A program made the translations under genes and the position numbers. A DNA stretch of 64,000 bases from Anaerolineales bacterium (lineage in GTDB: Bacteria > Chloroflexota > Anaerolineae > 4572-78 > J111), in the NCBI GenBank assembly GCA_020634855.1, contig JACKAU010000006.1:186001-250000 (forward strand). The letters are read 5' to 3'. Each line of letters opens with the position of its first letter. Position 1 is the first letter of the stretch. Shown one piece after another: positions 55,390-64,000 of this stretch. The notes beneath the pieces were generated by a model. The model was not told the origin of the DNA. It made no database searches and saw only the letters and a list, made by a program, of their open reading frames with translations.

Positions 55390-56426
55390 TTATTCAGATT
55401 CGCTAATTAATCTTTCCAATTCTTTGATATTTGCTTGAAGCCTTTCAACCGATGTAGAAGCATTCAAAATATTACGCATTTCATTTATATCTTTCATATC
55501 ACTCTCTCCTTTTCCTATCAAACAAGACTCAACCCATCCTTTCAGGTCATCTGGAGCAACCAGTAGTAACATAGCATCTGTATATAGTTTTTCATCCGTT
55601 TCGTCGTAAATAAGTACAAGGTTAACAAGAAATAAAGTCGCTGCATCGACCTCGGAAGACTCAACAGCAATCTGAAAGCGTTCAAATGTATTACTGGCAA
55701 CCACTTGGGACACTTTCATAGGTATTGTATCAGACACATCTTGAGGGCTTAGCTTCACATCGTACTCTGCTGCCGGTGGAAGTACAGGATAACCGCATGG
55801 ACTAAAAGTGGCTGCTTTCTGTATATTAAATTCAACCCTTTTCACTAGAATAGGTTCTTGGCCCTTATTCTCTACAGTGATATCAATAATTGGAAGGACT
55901 CGGACTATGCCTCCTTCAACTTCGCGTTTTTCTTCTATTATCGAGACATCAGATAGGGTTAGCAAGGGTAGGGAATTGTCGGTATTAATGTAGGTGTTGG
56001 CCTATTTGGTTCGGATGTTGGAGAAGGTAAGGCATTTTGTGGCAATACAGTAGGAGGTGGGGTTCTCGGAATTAACGCGATAAGGACAGGACTAGCAAGT
56101 ACAGCAGTAATGATAGTTCCAATAAGGGTAATCACTGCTACCATAATGGTGGGGTCAATTTTTCTTGGCGATGTTTTGCTAGCATTTTGTAAAATTTTAA
56201 CTTTTGATCTTGAAGGAGTTGGTGTATCAGATAACCCTAACTCTATAGTATTTGAAGTATCATTTTTCTTGTTCTGTAAATTCTCAATTTTTGCCTCAAT
56301 ATCTTCAATTTCAAGAGGGATTTTGGGGTCAACTGAGATACCTTGAATAGCTTGTTGTTCCTTTAATTTCTGCAATCGGCGAGTGTATCCCCGGATAAGT
56401 TTTTCTATATCTTTCTGAGATGACAT
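55390..56426 (-). CDS. Membrane protein with effector-associated-like N-terminus, probable frameshift
   Basis: The 5' frame (from 56426; open to 56438) begins MSSQKDIEKLIRGYTRRLQ, then KLKEQQAIQGISVDPKIPLE and IEDIEAKIENLQN. This helical pattern is like the small effector-associated domains attached to conflict and signalling proteins in Chloroflexota and cyanobacteria. A membrane segment (TIMVAVITLIGTIITAVLAS) and a Thr/Pro linker follow. The frame ends at 55959. A second frame from 55965 gives LTLSDVSIIEEKREVEGGIV, a beta-rich ~190-residue domain ending in a helix. The two overlap by 7 bp and the linker sequence suits a single protein, so a one-nt shift near 55970 is likely. The role is unknown. 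Confidence 0.55.
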
Positions 56427-56524
56427 ACCCCCCAACACTATAAATGTTTTTAGCTGCTAACATTTTTAGCGATAATTTTCCGCTAAATATTTAGCTGCCT
56501 TTTCCATCGAATTGATTAGGTCTC

Positions 56525-56588
56525 AAATCTAACTCTTCCAACACTTCCGTGAGCCTATTATCACACAAACTGAAGCCAATATCAATAG
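56525..56588. repeat. Dispersed repeat remnant, second copy of 8244-8308
   Basis: The sequences share TCTTCCAACA, AGCCTATTAT and AGCYAATATCAATAG with few differences. On the minus strand both encode LLILASVxVIIG-type residues, so they may be the 3' ends of a lost membrane-protein gene family. The remaining 56439-56864 has no gene I can support; it is AT-rich with short palindromes (TTACAGTATACAGTAA). Confidence 0.55.
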
Positions 56589-56864
56589 TACTACAAACTA
56601 TATGCGCAAAAATTCGAAAGGAGGGTAGATGGTTAGTTGGTTAATTGGCTAGTTTGTGCGCTTGATGGCGGGGTAACAACACAATACTGCACCTAAAAAG
56701 CGTTCATGCAGGCAACAATACAAAATTACAGTATACAGTAATTGAAAATTACAGCCTGCTGTAACAATGGTGATGGCAGTCCCATAAGGAGTTGGGGTAA
56801 AAAAAGCGTGGGAATGGGGAGTTACAGCCCCACCGATTAACCACACCCTAAAAAAGCCCCCCGC

Positions 56865-59800
56865 CTACCTCTCCGGCAGCCCGGCCCGCGAGGCCGGTGC
56901 GGCGATGTTTGGCGCAGCCGCCGAGCTATCCCCTGCCGTCGAAATCACCGGCGCGCTCAGGTTGTTGCTTTCGTTGCCTTCTTTGACGTTGCCGTAACTC
57001 GTGTTGTGATTAACCGAATCAACGTAGACGTAGACCGTCGCGCCGGTCGGGAAGCTGGCGCTGCTGTCGGGCGGGCCAAAGTAGTAGGCGTCGCTTACGG
57101 TTAGGGTCAGGCTTTCGCCCGGCGCTAGGGGTTTGGTCACGCCCCACACGGCTCCGGCCGGGGCGATGGTGGGCCACGGCTGGTTTAGGGTGGGTTCTTG
57201 GCTGGGGTTGAAGTAGGCGTCCACCCAAAAACTGTCGGTTACCGTTTCGTCGCCGGCGTTGCGAAGGGTGACGGTCACCTGGCCGGCCGTGGCCGTCACG
57301 CTGTCCACCACCAGATCAGGGCCGGGGGCGCTCCTTCGCAAGATTAACGGCAAGAAGATATTGCCCTGAGTGATGGTAAAGGTGGCCGCCGGGCTGACAT
57401 AGGCGCTGGCGTTGCCGGCCGCGTCGTAAGCCCGCACCGTCCAGGTGTAGACGCCATTGGCCAAATCGACCGTGGGCGTAAAGACCGACTGCATGGCGGC
57501 GGCGGTCGTGATCGATTGCAGGCTGACGCTGTCGTTGCTGGAGCTAATAAGCAGCGTGTAGCTGATCACGCCGCTAATATCATCCGTGAAACCCTCCCAC
57601 ACAAAGGTCGGGCGGCGGGTGTCGGTGAGGGTGCCGGTCGGTGAAATCAGCCGGGCGGCGGTCAGGTTGGGCGGCGTGACATCGGCGATGGTGGCGAAAC
57701 CGGCCGTGGCGCTGTCAAAGCTCAGGGCGTGGCTGGCGGTGGCGGTATTTAGAATGAACGTCCCATAGCCGGCGTTGGTATCGATGGTGGCCACCACCGT
57801 GTGGGTGACGACGGCGTTGGCCGTAATGACGCCCGTCCAGGTGAAATCCTGGCCGTCGAGCGCGGCCGGTAACATATCCGCCACCGTCACGTTATCGGCG
57901 CTGCCGCCGCTGTTCGAAATGACCAGGGTGTACGTGACCGGGTCGCCGGGCCAGGCCGTCGTACCCGACAGCGCCACGGTCTTGGCGATGTCCAGGTTGG
58001 GGGCCGGGTCGTTATCGGTGATGGTGATCACCCCACTGCTGTCAACAATAGTCGCCGTCAGCGGCGTTGACAGCGTGATGTTGATCGTCTCGGCCGGCTC
58101 GCCGTAGCTGTCATCGGTGATCAGGGCGGTGATCGTCAGGACGCCGGTGGTGTTGGCCGGCCACGTCAGCGAGCCGTTCGTGGCGCTGTAGTCGCTGCTG
58201 CCCGCCGAGCCATCGCTGAAGGCGTAGGCCACGCCGGCCCCGTACACGTTGCGCCCGCTCAGGGTCAGGCTGATCACCGCCGTACCCACATCCTCGGCCA
58301 CGGTCACATCGCTGATAACCACTGTGGGCAGCAGATCGTCATCCAAAATAGAGGCGACCACGTCAGACACCACCAGGCTGGGATAAACCAAATCGCTGCT
58401 GGTAACGGTATGCTTAATCGTGCCGGTGTGCGGCCCTTCCACCAGCGTATCGTTCACGGCGGTCACGGTCACCGTCTGCGGGTCAAGGGCGGTCAGGTCG
58501 GCGGCAAAGGTCAGGTCGATGGCTGCGCCCGGCCCGCTGCCCACATCGAGCTGCCCGTCCGGCGCAACGGTGATGGTCACGGTCTCGGCCGGCACGCTGG
58601 TCAGTTGTAGGCTGTAGCTGTCGCTGGTCGGGCCGAACTCATCCACATCCGTGCTGCCGTCCGACTCGGTTAAGATGATGGCGGCGGTGTCATCATCCTC
58701 AATGGTGACGCCGGCGCTGTAGGTTACATCCGGCTCGGTGGTGTAGGCGCCGTTGGTCAGCGAGAGGATGACCGTCTCGGAGTCGATTTGAATGGCGTTG
58801 GTGATGGCCCCGCCGCCCAGAACCAGCGACTCATCCACCCGGTCGCCAAAGACATCCAGAGTCACCGTTTTACTCACTTCTCCGGCGGCAAAGGTAATCA
58901 CGCCGGACAAATCCAGCACCCCGGCGCTGCCGCCCAGGTGGCCGTAGTCACTGTCGATGCTGGCCGAGCCGCCCAGGCTGTAGTTAATCTGGCTCGGCAG
59001 GTCGATATCGCCGATGCGGCTCACGGTGAAGGTGATGGTCTGGCTGCCGCTGTCCCCCTCGGTGATAACGCCGGTGCTGGCGATGAGGCTGTATTCGGTG
59101 CCGCGCGGGATGGTGATGGTAAAGGTCACCGGCTCAGATATATCGATGCCGCCGTAGGCGACGCCGCCGTCATCTTGCAGCCACACGGACACATCGGCCG
59201 TGCCGGACGTGCCGTTGGGGGTGTACCGCAGCGTGCCGTCGCTCGATACGGTCGGATATTTGCTAAACAGTCCGGTGCCGTTGGTCACCAGCACCAAAAA
59301 ATCTTGCACACTTTGCGCGGCGTCCTCATCGGCCGGGCCAAAATCGAACCCGCCCGGCGGCGCCCAGCCGACCAAGGTCTGTTGGGTGTTGGTCAGCGGC
59401 GCGGTGGTTTGATCGCCCAGGCTCACAAACGCCGGCTGATCGTTGACCGCCAACACGGTCACGCTGACCAGCACGGTAGCGGTCAGGCTGCCGTCGCTCA
59501 CGGCCACGCTGAAGCTGTCGAAGCCGTTGTAGTCGGCGGTGGGGGTGTAGGCCACCGTCTGGCTCAGCCCCGTACCGCTCACCAGCGCGGTTCCATTGGC
59601 CGGGCCGGCGGGCAAACTCCAGGTCAGCGTATCGCCCGGCAGGTCCACATCGGTGGCGTACAGCGTCAGGTTGAAGGGGCTGGGCGTGCTGTCTTCGGTC
59701 ATCGTCACGGTCACCAGGCTGCCGGACGTAATCACCGGCGCGGCATTAGCGCCGATAACGCTAACCTGCACCGGTTGGCTGTCGGTCAAGCTGCCGGTAT

Positions 59801-62800
59801 CGGTCACCAGCACGGTGAAGACGAACACGCTGCCGCCGTCGCCTTCGGCGGGCGTCCAGGCTACCCGACCGCTGCTGTCGATGGTCGCTCCAGTGGGGGC
59901 GTCATCACCAAGGCCGTAGCTCAGCGTCTGGCCAGGCACATCGCTGTCGGTGGCTTGGACGGTGAAGGTCAGCTCGACCGTTTCGGTAATCGTCTGGTTG
60001 GGGATAGCGGCCAGCAGCGGCGCGGTGTTGACCTCGGTCACGGTCACGGTGAAGTCGGCCGTGCCGGTCAGGCCGCCGGTGTCGGTGACTTGCACCGTAA
60101 AGGTAAAGAGGCCCGGCCCGTCAACTTCAGTGGGCGTCCAGCTAAACAGGCCGCTGCTGCTGTTGACCGCCGCATCGCCGGTCGCGCCGTCGGTCAGTTC
60201 GTAGGTCAGGTTGGTGTCGCCGTTGGGGTCGGCAGCGGGCAGGGTGAAGGTCAGGGTGTGGGTCTCGCTGATGGTTTGCGATGCAATCGGGCCAACCTGC
60301 GGGGCCAGATTATCGACCACCAGCCCGGCGGCGACGCTGTTGTTGGTCGGCGTCAAATCGATGGTAGCGGTGATGGTCGCTCGATTGATCACGGCTCCAC
60401 CGCTGACCAGGCTGCTGCTCACCTGGCCGGTGATGGTAATCACGCCGCCCTGACCCGGCCCCAAATCGCTCACCGTCCAGGCATAGCTGATGCCGGTCGT
60501 GGGGGTAATAGTCACCCCGGCGTCCACGGTGGCGGTGGGCACGGCCAGCGGCTCGATTTCCGGCGGCACAATATCGGTGATGATGATGCCGGTGGCCGTG
60601 TAGGCGCTCACGTTCGAGAAGATGAGGGTGTAGGTTACCGGTTGGCCGGGCAGCGCCGCCACCGGATCGACCATTTTGGTCAGCCACAGATCAACCGGCG
60701 GCAGTGCGTTGGTCAGGCTGAAGGTGACGGTGTTGTCGATGCCTTTCGAGGTGGCCGTGACCGTGTAGCTGCCGGTTGTGTCGTTGGCGATAACGGTGGC
60801 GCTGGCCACGTCGCTGCTGTCCACGCCCACGGTGAAGGTTTGGCTGGTGAGGCCGGCTCCGGTCACCGGCGCGGTAAAGGTGATGTCGCCGCCGATGCCG
60901 ACCGGCTCGCTGTAGGGGTTGGTCAGCGTGACTTCCAGCGGCTCGCCAAAGGCGGCGTTGATGTAACCCGTCTGGCTCAGGCCGCCGGTGACGGTCAGCA
61001 CGTAGCCCTGGGCCTCGAACGCGCCGATATCGCACCGGTCAAAGACGGGCCGCCGCAGGCCGCGCTGGTCGGTGGCGATGTCGGTTCCGCAGGCGTTGAG
61101 GCCGGACGGAATGGCATCGATGGCCGGACTGCCGACTTGCAGGGCATAGGTTTGGCTGTCGCCGCCATAGCTGCCCAGCGGGGCCAAGACCGTACTGAAC
61201 AGATCGCTCGCGTCGATGAATTGGGTGGTGGTCTGCGTGGCCGGGCAGCCGCTGTCGATGGTCATCAGGTTATAGCCGCCGTCGGTGGCCGACCCGCTGT
61301 CAACGCAGTTGCTGTCGTTGCCGGCCACCAGGCTGTTTTCAAGCCGCAGCGTGCCGGCGTTAAGGATGGTCGGGCTGTTTTCATTTTCAGCCAAGGTGGC
61401 ATAGGTAACGGTCAGCACGCCGCCGGCCTCGTTGTTGATGATCGCCGTATCGCTGCTGTTGCCGGACAGGGTGGTGTTCACCAATGACAGCGTCGCGCCG
61501 CTCTGGTTGCGGATAATAGAGCCATCGGTATAGTCGCCAAAACCGGTGTTGTTCACCAGGCTGCTGTTGATAAGCCGCAGGTCGGTGGTGTTGTCAAACA
61601 TGGGGCCAAAAGCCGAACCACCGTCCAAAATGGTGCTGTCTTGAATGGTCACCGAGCCGGGGCCGCCCATGTCAAATACCGCGCCTTCCGTAGTCCCATT
61701 GATCATGGTCAGATGCGTCAGCGTCACCGGGCTGGTGTGATCGTAGATGCTAAACAAACCCGTTCCAAAAGTCCCGCCGTCAAGCACCACCATGTGACCG
61801 GCAGCGTCGATGGTCAAGCCCTTGTCAATGCTCAGGAATCGAAGGGAAATAGTAAAGTCATTGCTAAAGGTGATGGTGGCGCCGTCGCAGCTATTTTCAA
61901 TCGCGTAGCGCAGCGAGCCATACGGCGGGTTGTCCAGATCATCGGCGTCATTGGTCACCTCAAATTCGGCGGCGCACTGGCGCGAGATGGCGCTGCCCTG
62001 GCCGCTGTGCTGCGTTTCGCTGAAATAGGCGGTGTTGACGACGGTATCGCTGATAAAGCTGGTGATGGTGGCCGGGATGGTGTAGCTAACCGCCTGGCCG
62101 GGGGCCAGCAGGCTGACCGTTTCGGTTAAGTCATCGCCAGCGACGTTGACCGGCAGCACATCGGTGATGAGGATGTTGGTGGCGGTGAAGTTGCCGCCGT
62201 TGGACAGCACCAGGGTATAGGTGATGACGTCGTTTGGTTCCAGCACCGTGGTCGGGGTGACCAATTTGGTCAAGGTCAGGTATGGCCCCACGACGGTGAT
62301 GACCGTGGGTTCGGGGTCGGTTACCGGCTCGTTGAGGCCGTTGAGCATGGTGGTGGTCAGCGTGTAGACGCCGCCGCCGGGCGGGGTCCAGGCAAAGTCC
62401 CACAGCGACTCGCCGGTGGCGGTGGTCCAGGTGGTGGTGTAGATGGTGGTCTCGTTGGCCCAGACCACCAACGATTGCAGGCCGCTATCGCTGCGGGAAA
62501 CGCCGGTGATCGAGATGGGCGTGATGCCGGTCAGCACGGTGGTGGTGGTCGGCGTGAGAATGGTGTTAACCTCACTCAACTCCGTGGCCGAGACCGCCAG
62601 CGTGGTGCAGTTGTTGACCAAATCACAAGCCGTCATCAAGGCCGAGTCGCCGCCGGTATACGTTTCCTCAGCGGAGGCGTAGGCTTTGGTGCGCGTCTGC
62701 GGCGATACGAAATCGACATACCAGTTGGCATCTTGCAGTTCGGGGGTTAAATCGCCGGCGATAGGGCAGCCCCAACCCTCGTCGGTCATGTTGAGGTCTT

Positions 62801-64000
62801 CGGCGCGGCAGTTGGCCCGGTAGTAGTTGCTGATGATGTGGGTGTAGGTCAGGGTCGGTCGCGGCCCGGCCAGGTCGATCATCCCGATCCAGCGGGCGGG
62901 CAGGGTGTTGGTGTTGCCCAGGCTGTCGCTGGCCCGCAGGTCGATGTTGTAGGGGCCTTCGATGCTGTCCGGCAGGCTGTATTGCCAGGTGGTGAAGTTG
63001 CTGCCGCTGGCGTCCAGGGTCACATCGCGCCAGACGCCATCGTCCAGCGCCTGAACTTCGTCTTCGGTCAGGCCCCGCTCAAAGATAGTCACCTCATCCA
63101 GGTAGCCGACGTAATCGCGCTGGTGGTTGGCCACCAGCGAGTCGGCGCCCAACCAGAGCGGTTCATCAAACTGGCCCAGCAGCGGGTTGACGGTGTCGGT
63201 CACGTCATCGGCGACATCCAGCACGCCGTCCACGTACAGCGCTTTGGTCTGGCCGTCGTAGGTGGCGACCACGTGGTGCCACTGGCCGTCGGCCAGGTTG
63301 GCGCTGCCCAATAGGGTATGGTTGGCCCCCACCGGGTTGCTGCCTTTCGGGTGGAAGGTGTAAAAGTTGATCCGGCCGGTTTGCAGATATTGCTTCAACG
63401 CATAAGCGCCCTCTTTATCAACAATGGTGGCGTACTGCGGGCCAAAATCGCTGCGAGAGCCGTCCGATTTAATCCAGACGGAAATGCTGACTTCGTTGTA
63501 GAAATCAAAGAACTCCTCGTTGGAGACTTCAAGGTGGCTGGCCCCATCAAAATAGACGGCCTGATCCACCGCCCCGGCGACGCCGTTGGTGGTACATTCG
63601 GTGCAGGTGACGGTATAGGAGTAGATCGAATATTTATTAAAATCGGTGGCGCCGGCTTCGTCGTCCAGCGGCAGGTACATCATAAAACCGTCGGGGTCGA
63701 TATCGGGCCAGGGGCTGCCGTTAAAGTGGCGCAGCCGAATTTGGGCCGAGTCGATGCCGGTATCGAGCGGGTTGGCGATGATGTAAATCTCATCGGCGCT
63801 GAAGGCCCGGTCGTAAATCGCCAGTTCATCAATTCGGCCGCTAAAGTGATCGCCCTCGTTTTTGTTAGCCCCGATCACCATTTGGCCGTCGGCGGCTTCA
63901 ATCGTGCGGGTAGCGCTGACCGCCAGCGTGCCGTCCAGGTACAGCCGCAGCAGGCTGCCGTCGTAAGTGGCGGCGGCGTGATGCCAGCCGCCCGCGCCGA
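56865..64000 (-). CDS. Giant multidomain surface protein, N-terminus beyond the right edge
   Basis: The frame is open from the right edge to 56865 (about 2,378 residues). From the start: a LamG domain cut by the edge, a second LamG (about 63,650-63,090; NHTLLGSANLADGQWHHVVA), DUF11 (about 62,300-62,030), and a beta-helical choice-of-anchor Q region (61,950-61,020). Next: another DUF11, cadherin-like and tandem-95-like domains (60,290-59,450; TPTADYNGFDSFSVAVSDG), Calx-beta repeats (59,090-58,050), a third DUF11 (57,990-57,700), an Ig/FN3-like domain, IFLPLILR (57,366-57,340), and a CARDB-like domain (APGPDLVVDSVTATAGQVTV). It is likely exported and surface-bound for adhesion or glycan binding. 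No catalytic domain or cell-wall anchor is seen. Long plus-strand frames over it are shadows. Confidence 0.9.
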   Translation of the reverse strand, partial: GAGGWHHAAATYDGSLLRLYLDGTLAVSATRTIEAADGQMVIGANKNEGDHFSGRIDELAIYDRAFSADEIYIIANPLDTGIDSAQIRLRHFNGSPWPDIDPDGFMMYLPLDDEAGATDFNKYSIYSYTVTCTECTTNGVAGAVDQAVYFDGASHLEVSNEEFFDFYNEVSISVWIKSDGSRSDFGPQYATIVDKEGAYALKQYLQTGRINFYTFHPKGSNPVGANHTLLGSANLADGQWHHVVATYDGQTKALYVDGVLDVADDVTDTVNPLLGQFDEPLWLGADSLVANHQRDYVGYLDEVTIFERGLTEDEVQALDDGVWRDVTLDASGSNFTTWQYSLPDSIEGPYNIDLRASDSLGNTNTLPARWIGMIDLAGPRPTLTYTHIISNYYRANCRAEDLNMTDEGWGCPIAGDLTPELQDANWYVDFVSPQTRTKAYASAEETYTGGDSALMTACDLVNNCTTLAVSATELSEVNTILTPTTTTVLTGITPISITGVSRSDSGLQSLVVWANETTIYTTTWTTATGESLWDFAWTPPGGGVYTLTTTMLNGLNEPVTDPEPTVITVVGPYLTLTKLVTPTTVLEPNDVITYTLVLSNGGNFTATNILITDVLPVNVAGDDLTETVSLLAPGQAVSYTIPATITSFISDTVVNTAYFSETQHSGQGSAISRQCAAEFEVTNDADDLDNPPYGSLRYAIENSCDGATITFSNDFTISLRFLSIDKGLTIDAAGHMVVLDGGTFGTGLFSIYDHTSPVTLTHLTMINGTTEGAVFDMGGPGSVTIQDSTILDGGSAFGPMFDNTTDLRLINSSLVNNTGFGDYTDGSIIRNQSGATLSLVNTTLSGNSSDTAIINNEAGGVLTVTYATLAENENSPTILNAGTLRLENSLVAGNDSNCVDSGSATDGGYNLMTIDSGCPATQTTTQFIDASDLFSTVLAPLGSYGGDSQTYALQVGSPAIDAIPSGLNACGTDIATDQRGLRRPVFDRCDIGAFEAQGYVLTVTGGLSQTGYINAAFGEPLEVTLTNPYSEPVGIGGDITFTAPVTGAGLTSQTFTVGVDSSDVASATVIANDTTGSYTVTATSKGIDNTVTFSLTNALPPVDLWLTKMVDPVAALPGQPVTYTLIFSNVSAYTATGIIITDIVPPEIEPLAVPTATVDAGVTITPTTGISYAWTVSDLGPGQGGVITITGQVSSSLVSGGAVINRATITATIDLTPTNNSVAAGLVVDNLAPQVGPIASQTISETHTLTFTLPAADPNGDTNLTYELTDGATGDAAVNSSSGLFSWTPTEVDGPGLFTFTVQVTDTGGLTGTADFTVTVTEVNTAPLLAAIPNQTITETVELTFTVQATDSDVPGQTLSYGLGDDAPTGATIDSSGRVAWTPAEGDGGSVFVFTVLVTDTGSLTDSQPVQVSVIGANAAPVITSGSLVTVTMTEDSTPSPFNLTLYATDVDLPGDTLTWSLPAGPANGTALVSGTGLSQTVAYTPTADYNGFDSFSVAVSDGSLTATVLVSVTVLAVNDQPAFVSLGDQTTAPLTNTQQTLVGWAPPGGFDFGPADEDAAQSVQDFLVLVTNGTGLFSKYPTVSSDGTLRYTPNGTSGTADVSVWLQDDGGVAYGGIDISEPVTFTITIPRGTEYSLIASTGVITEGDSGSQTITFTVSRIGDIDLPSQINYSLGGSASIDSDYGHLGGSAGVLDLSGVITFAAGEVSKTVTLDVFGDRVDESLVLGGGAITNAIQIDSETVILSLTNGAYTTEPDVTYSAGVTIEDDDTAAIILTESDGSTDVDEFGPTSDSYSLQLTSVPAETVTITVAPDGQLDVGSGPGAAIDLTFAADLTALDPQTVTVTAVNDTLVEGPHTGTIKHTVTSSDLVYPSLVVSDVVASILDDDLLPTVVISDVTVAEDVGTAVISLTLSGRNVYGAGVAYAFSDGSAGSSDYSATNGSLTWPANTTGVLTITALITDDSYGEPAETINITLSTPLTATIVDSSGVITITDNDPAPNLDIAKTVALSGTTAWPGDPVTYTLVISNSGGSADNVTVADMLPAALDGQDFTWTGVITANAVVTHTVVATIDTNAGYGTFILNTATASHALSFDSATAGFATIADVTPPNLTAARLISPTGTLTDTRRPTFVWEGFTDDISGVISYTLLISSSNDSVSLQSITTAAAMQSVFTPTVDLANGVYTWTVRAYDAAGNASAYVSPAATFTITQGNIFLPLILRRSAPGPDLVVDSVTATAGQVTVTLRNAGDETVTDSFWVDAYFNPSQEPTLNQPWPTIAPAGAVWGVTKPLAPGESLTLTVSDAYYFGPPDSSASFPTGATVYVYVDSVNHNTSYGNVKEGNESNNLSAPVISTAGDSSAAAPNIAAPASRAGLPER

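Noticed and set aside
58788..61487. 899-aa plus-strand open frame
   Set aside because: It lies entirely over the giant minus-strand surface protein, has Gly/His/Arg-rich low-complexity composition and no domain pattern; it is a codon-bias shadow.

Overview
The window looks like a chromosomal segment of a Chloroflexota (Anaerolineae-like) bacterium. This is inferred from gene content, not from a marker gene. The pointers are: very large STAND-type regulators (a LuxR-type NB-ARC protein and a BTAD-NB-ARC-WD40 fusion), many secreted Thr/Pro-linker proteins carrying DUF11, LamG, PA14 or LTD domains, a recurring [YF]LPL[IV][ILV][RK] motif in those secreted proteins, and many small palindromic repeats. 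No rRNA, tRNA, CRISPR array or complete insertion sequence was seen.

Layout. 0-5 kb: minus-strand small proteins and a secreted M36 (fungalysin-type) metalloprotease. 5.3-16.3 kb: two methyltransferases (one broken and lying between integron-attC-like boxes), a DUF11 protein, a 41-bp tandem array, a TPR protein, and two badly frameshifted secreted genes (an LTD/ExeM-like nuclease and an FxLYD-like protein). 16.9-24.6 kb: an SH3-PA14 lipoprotein, prolyl iminopeptidase, trypsin-like protease with a PPC domain, ECF sigma factor, ClpP, GNAT and an Imm5-like protein. 24.7-34.9 kb: a PEP-utiliser swivelling-domain protein, twin SnoaL-like ester cyclases and two giant ATPase regulators. 35.6-39 kb: a plus-strand group of three secreted repeat proteins (two with 19-residue G-[DN]-N-N-[ST]-A repeats, one with 17-residue Gly/Asp repeats). 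39-46 kb: a broken LpxA-like gene, then a compact minus-strand set (nucleoside phosphorylase-like, radical SAM/SPASM, secreted helical-toroid-like protein) divergent from a HTH-TPR regulator, with a strong inverted repeat between them. 49-56.4 kb: AraC, SDR and aldo-keto reductase (all interrupted), DUF2442, a membrane protein with an effector-associated-like N-terminus, and several non-coding repeats. 56.9-64 kb: one giant multidomain surface protein running off the right edge.

The most unusual material is repeat-related. (1) A ~141-bp MITE-like family has three copies; two have matching AT-rich direct repeats at their ends. (2) A modular ~250-460-bp family has four copies, each ending in a terminator-like hairpin, with modules gained or lost between copies. 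(3) At least six other palindromic elements are present. Among the genes, the radical SAM / nucleoside phosphorylase / HTH-TPR locus and the 19-residue-repeat trio are the best candidates for an undescribed system.

Many genes carry 1-nt frameshifts, often at homopolymers. They cluster at 7.3-16.3 kb and 39-56 kb, while the long ORFs elsewhere are intact. True decay and uncorrected assembly errors cannot be separated from the sequence alone.
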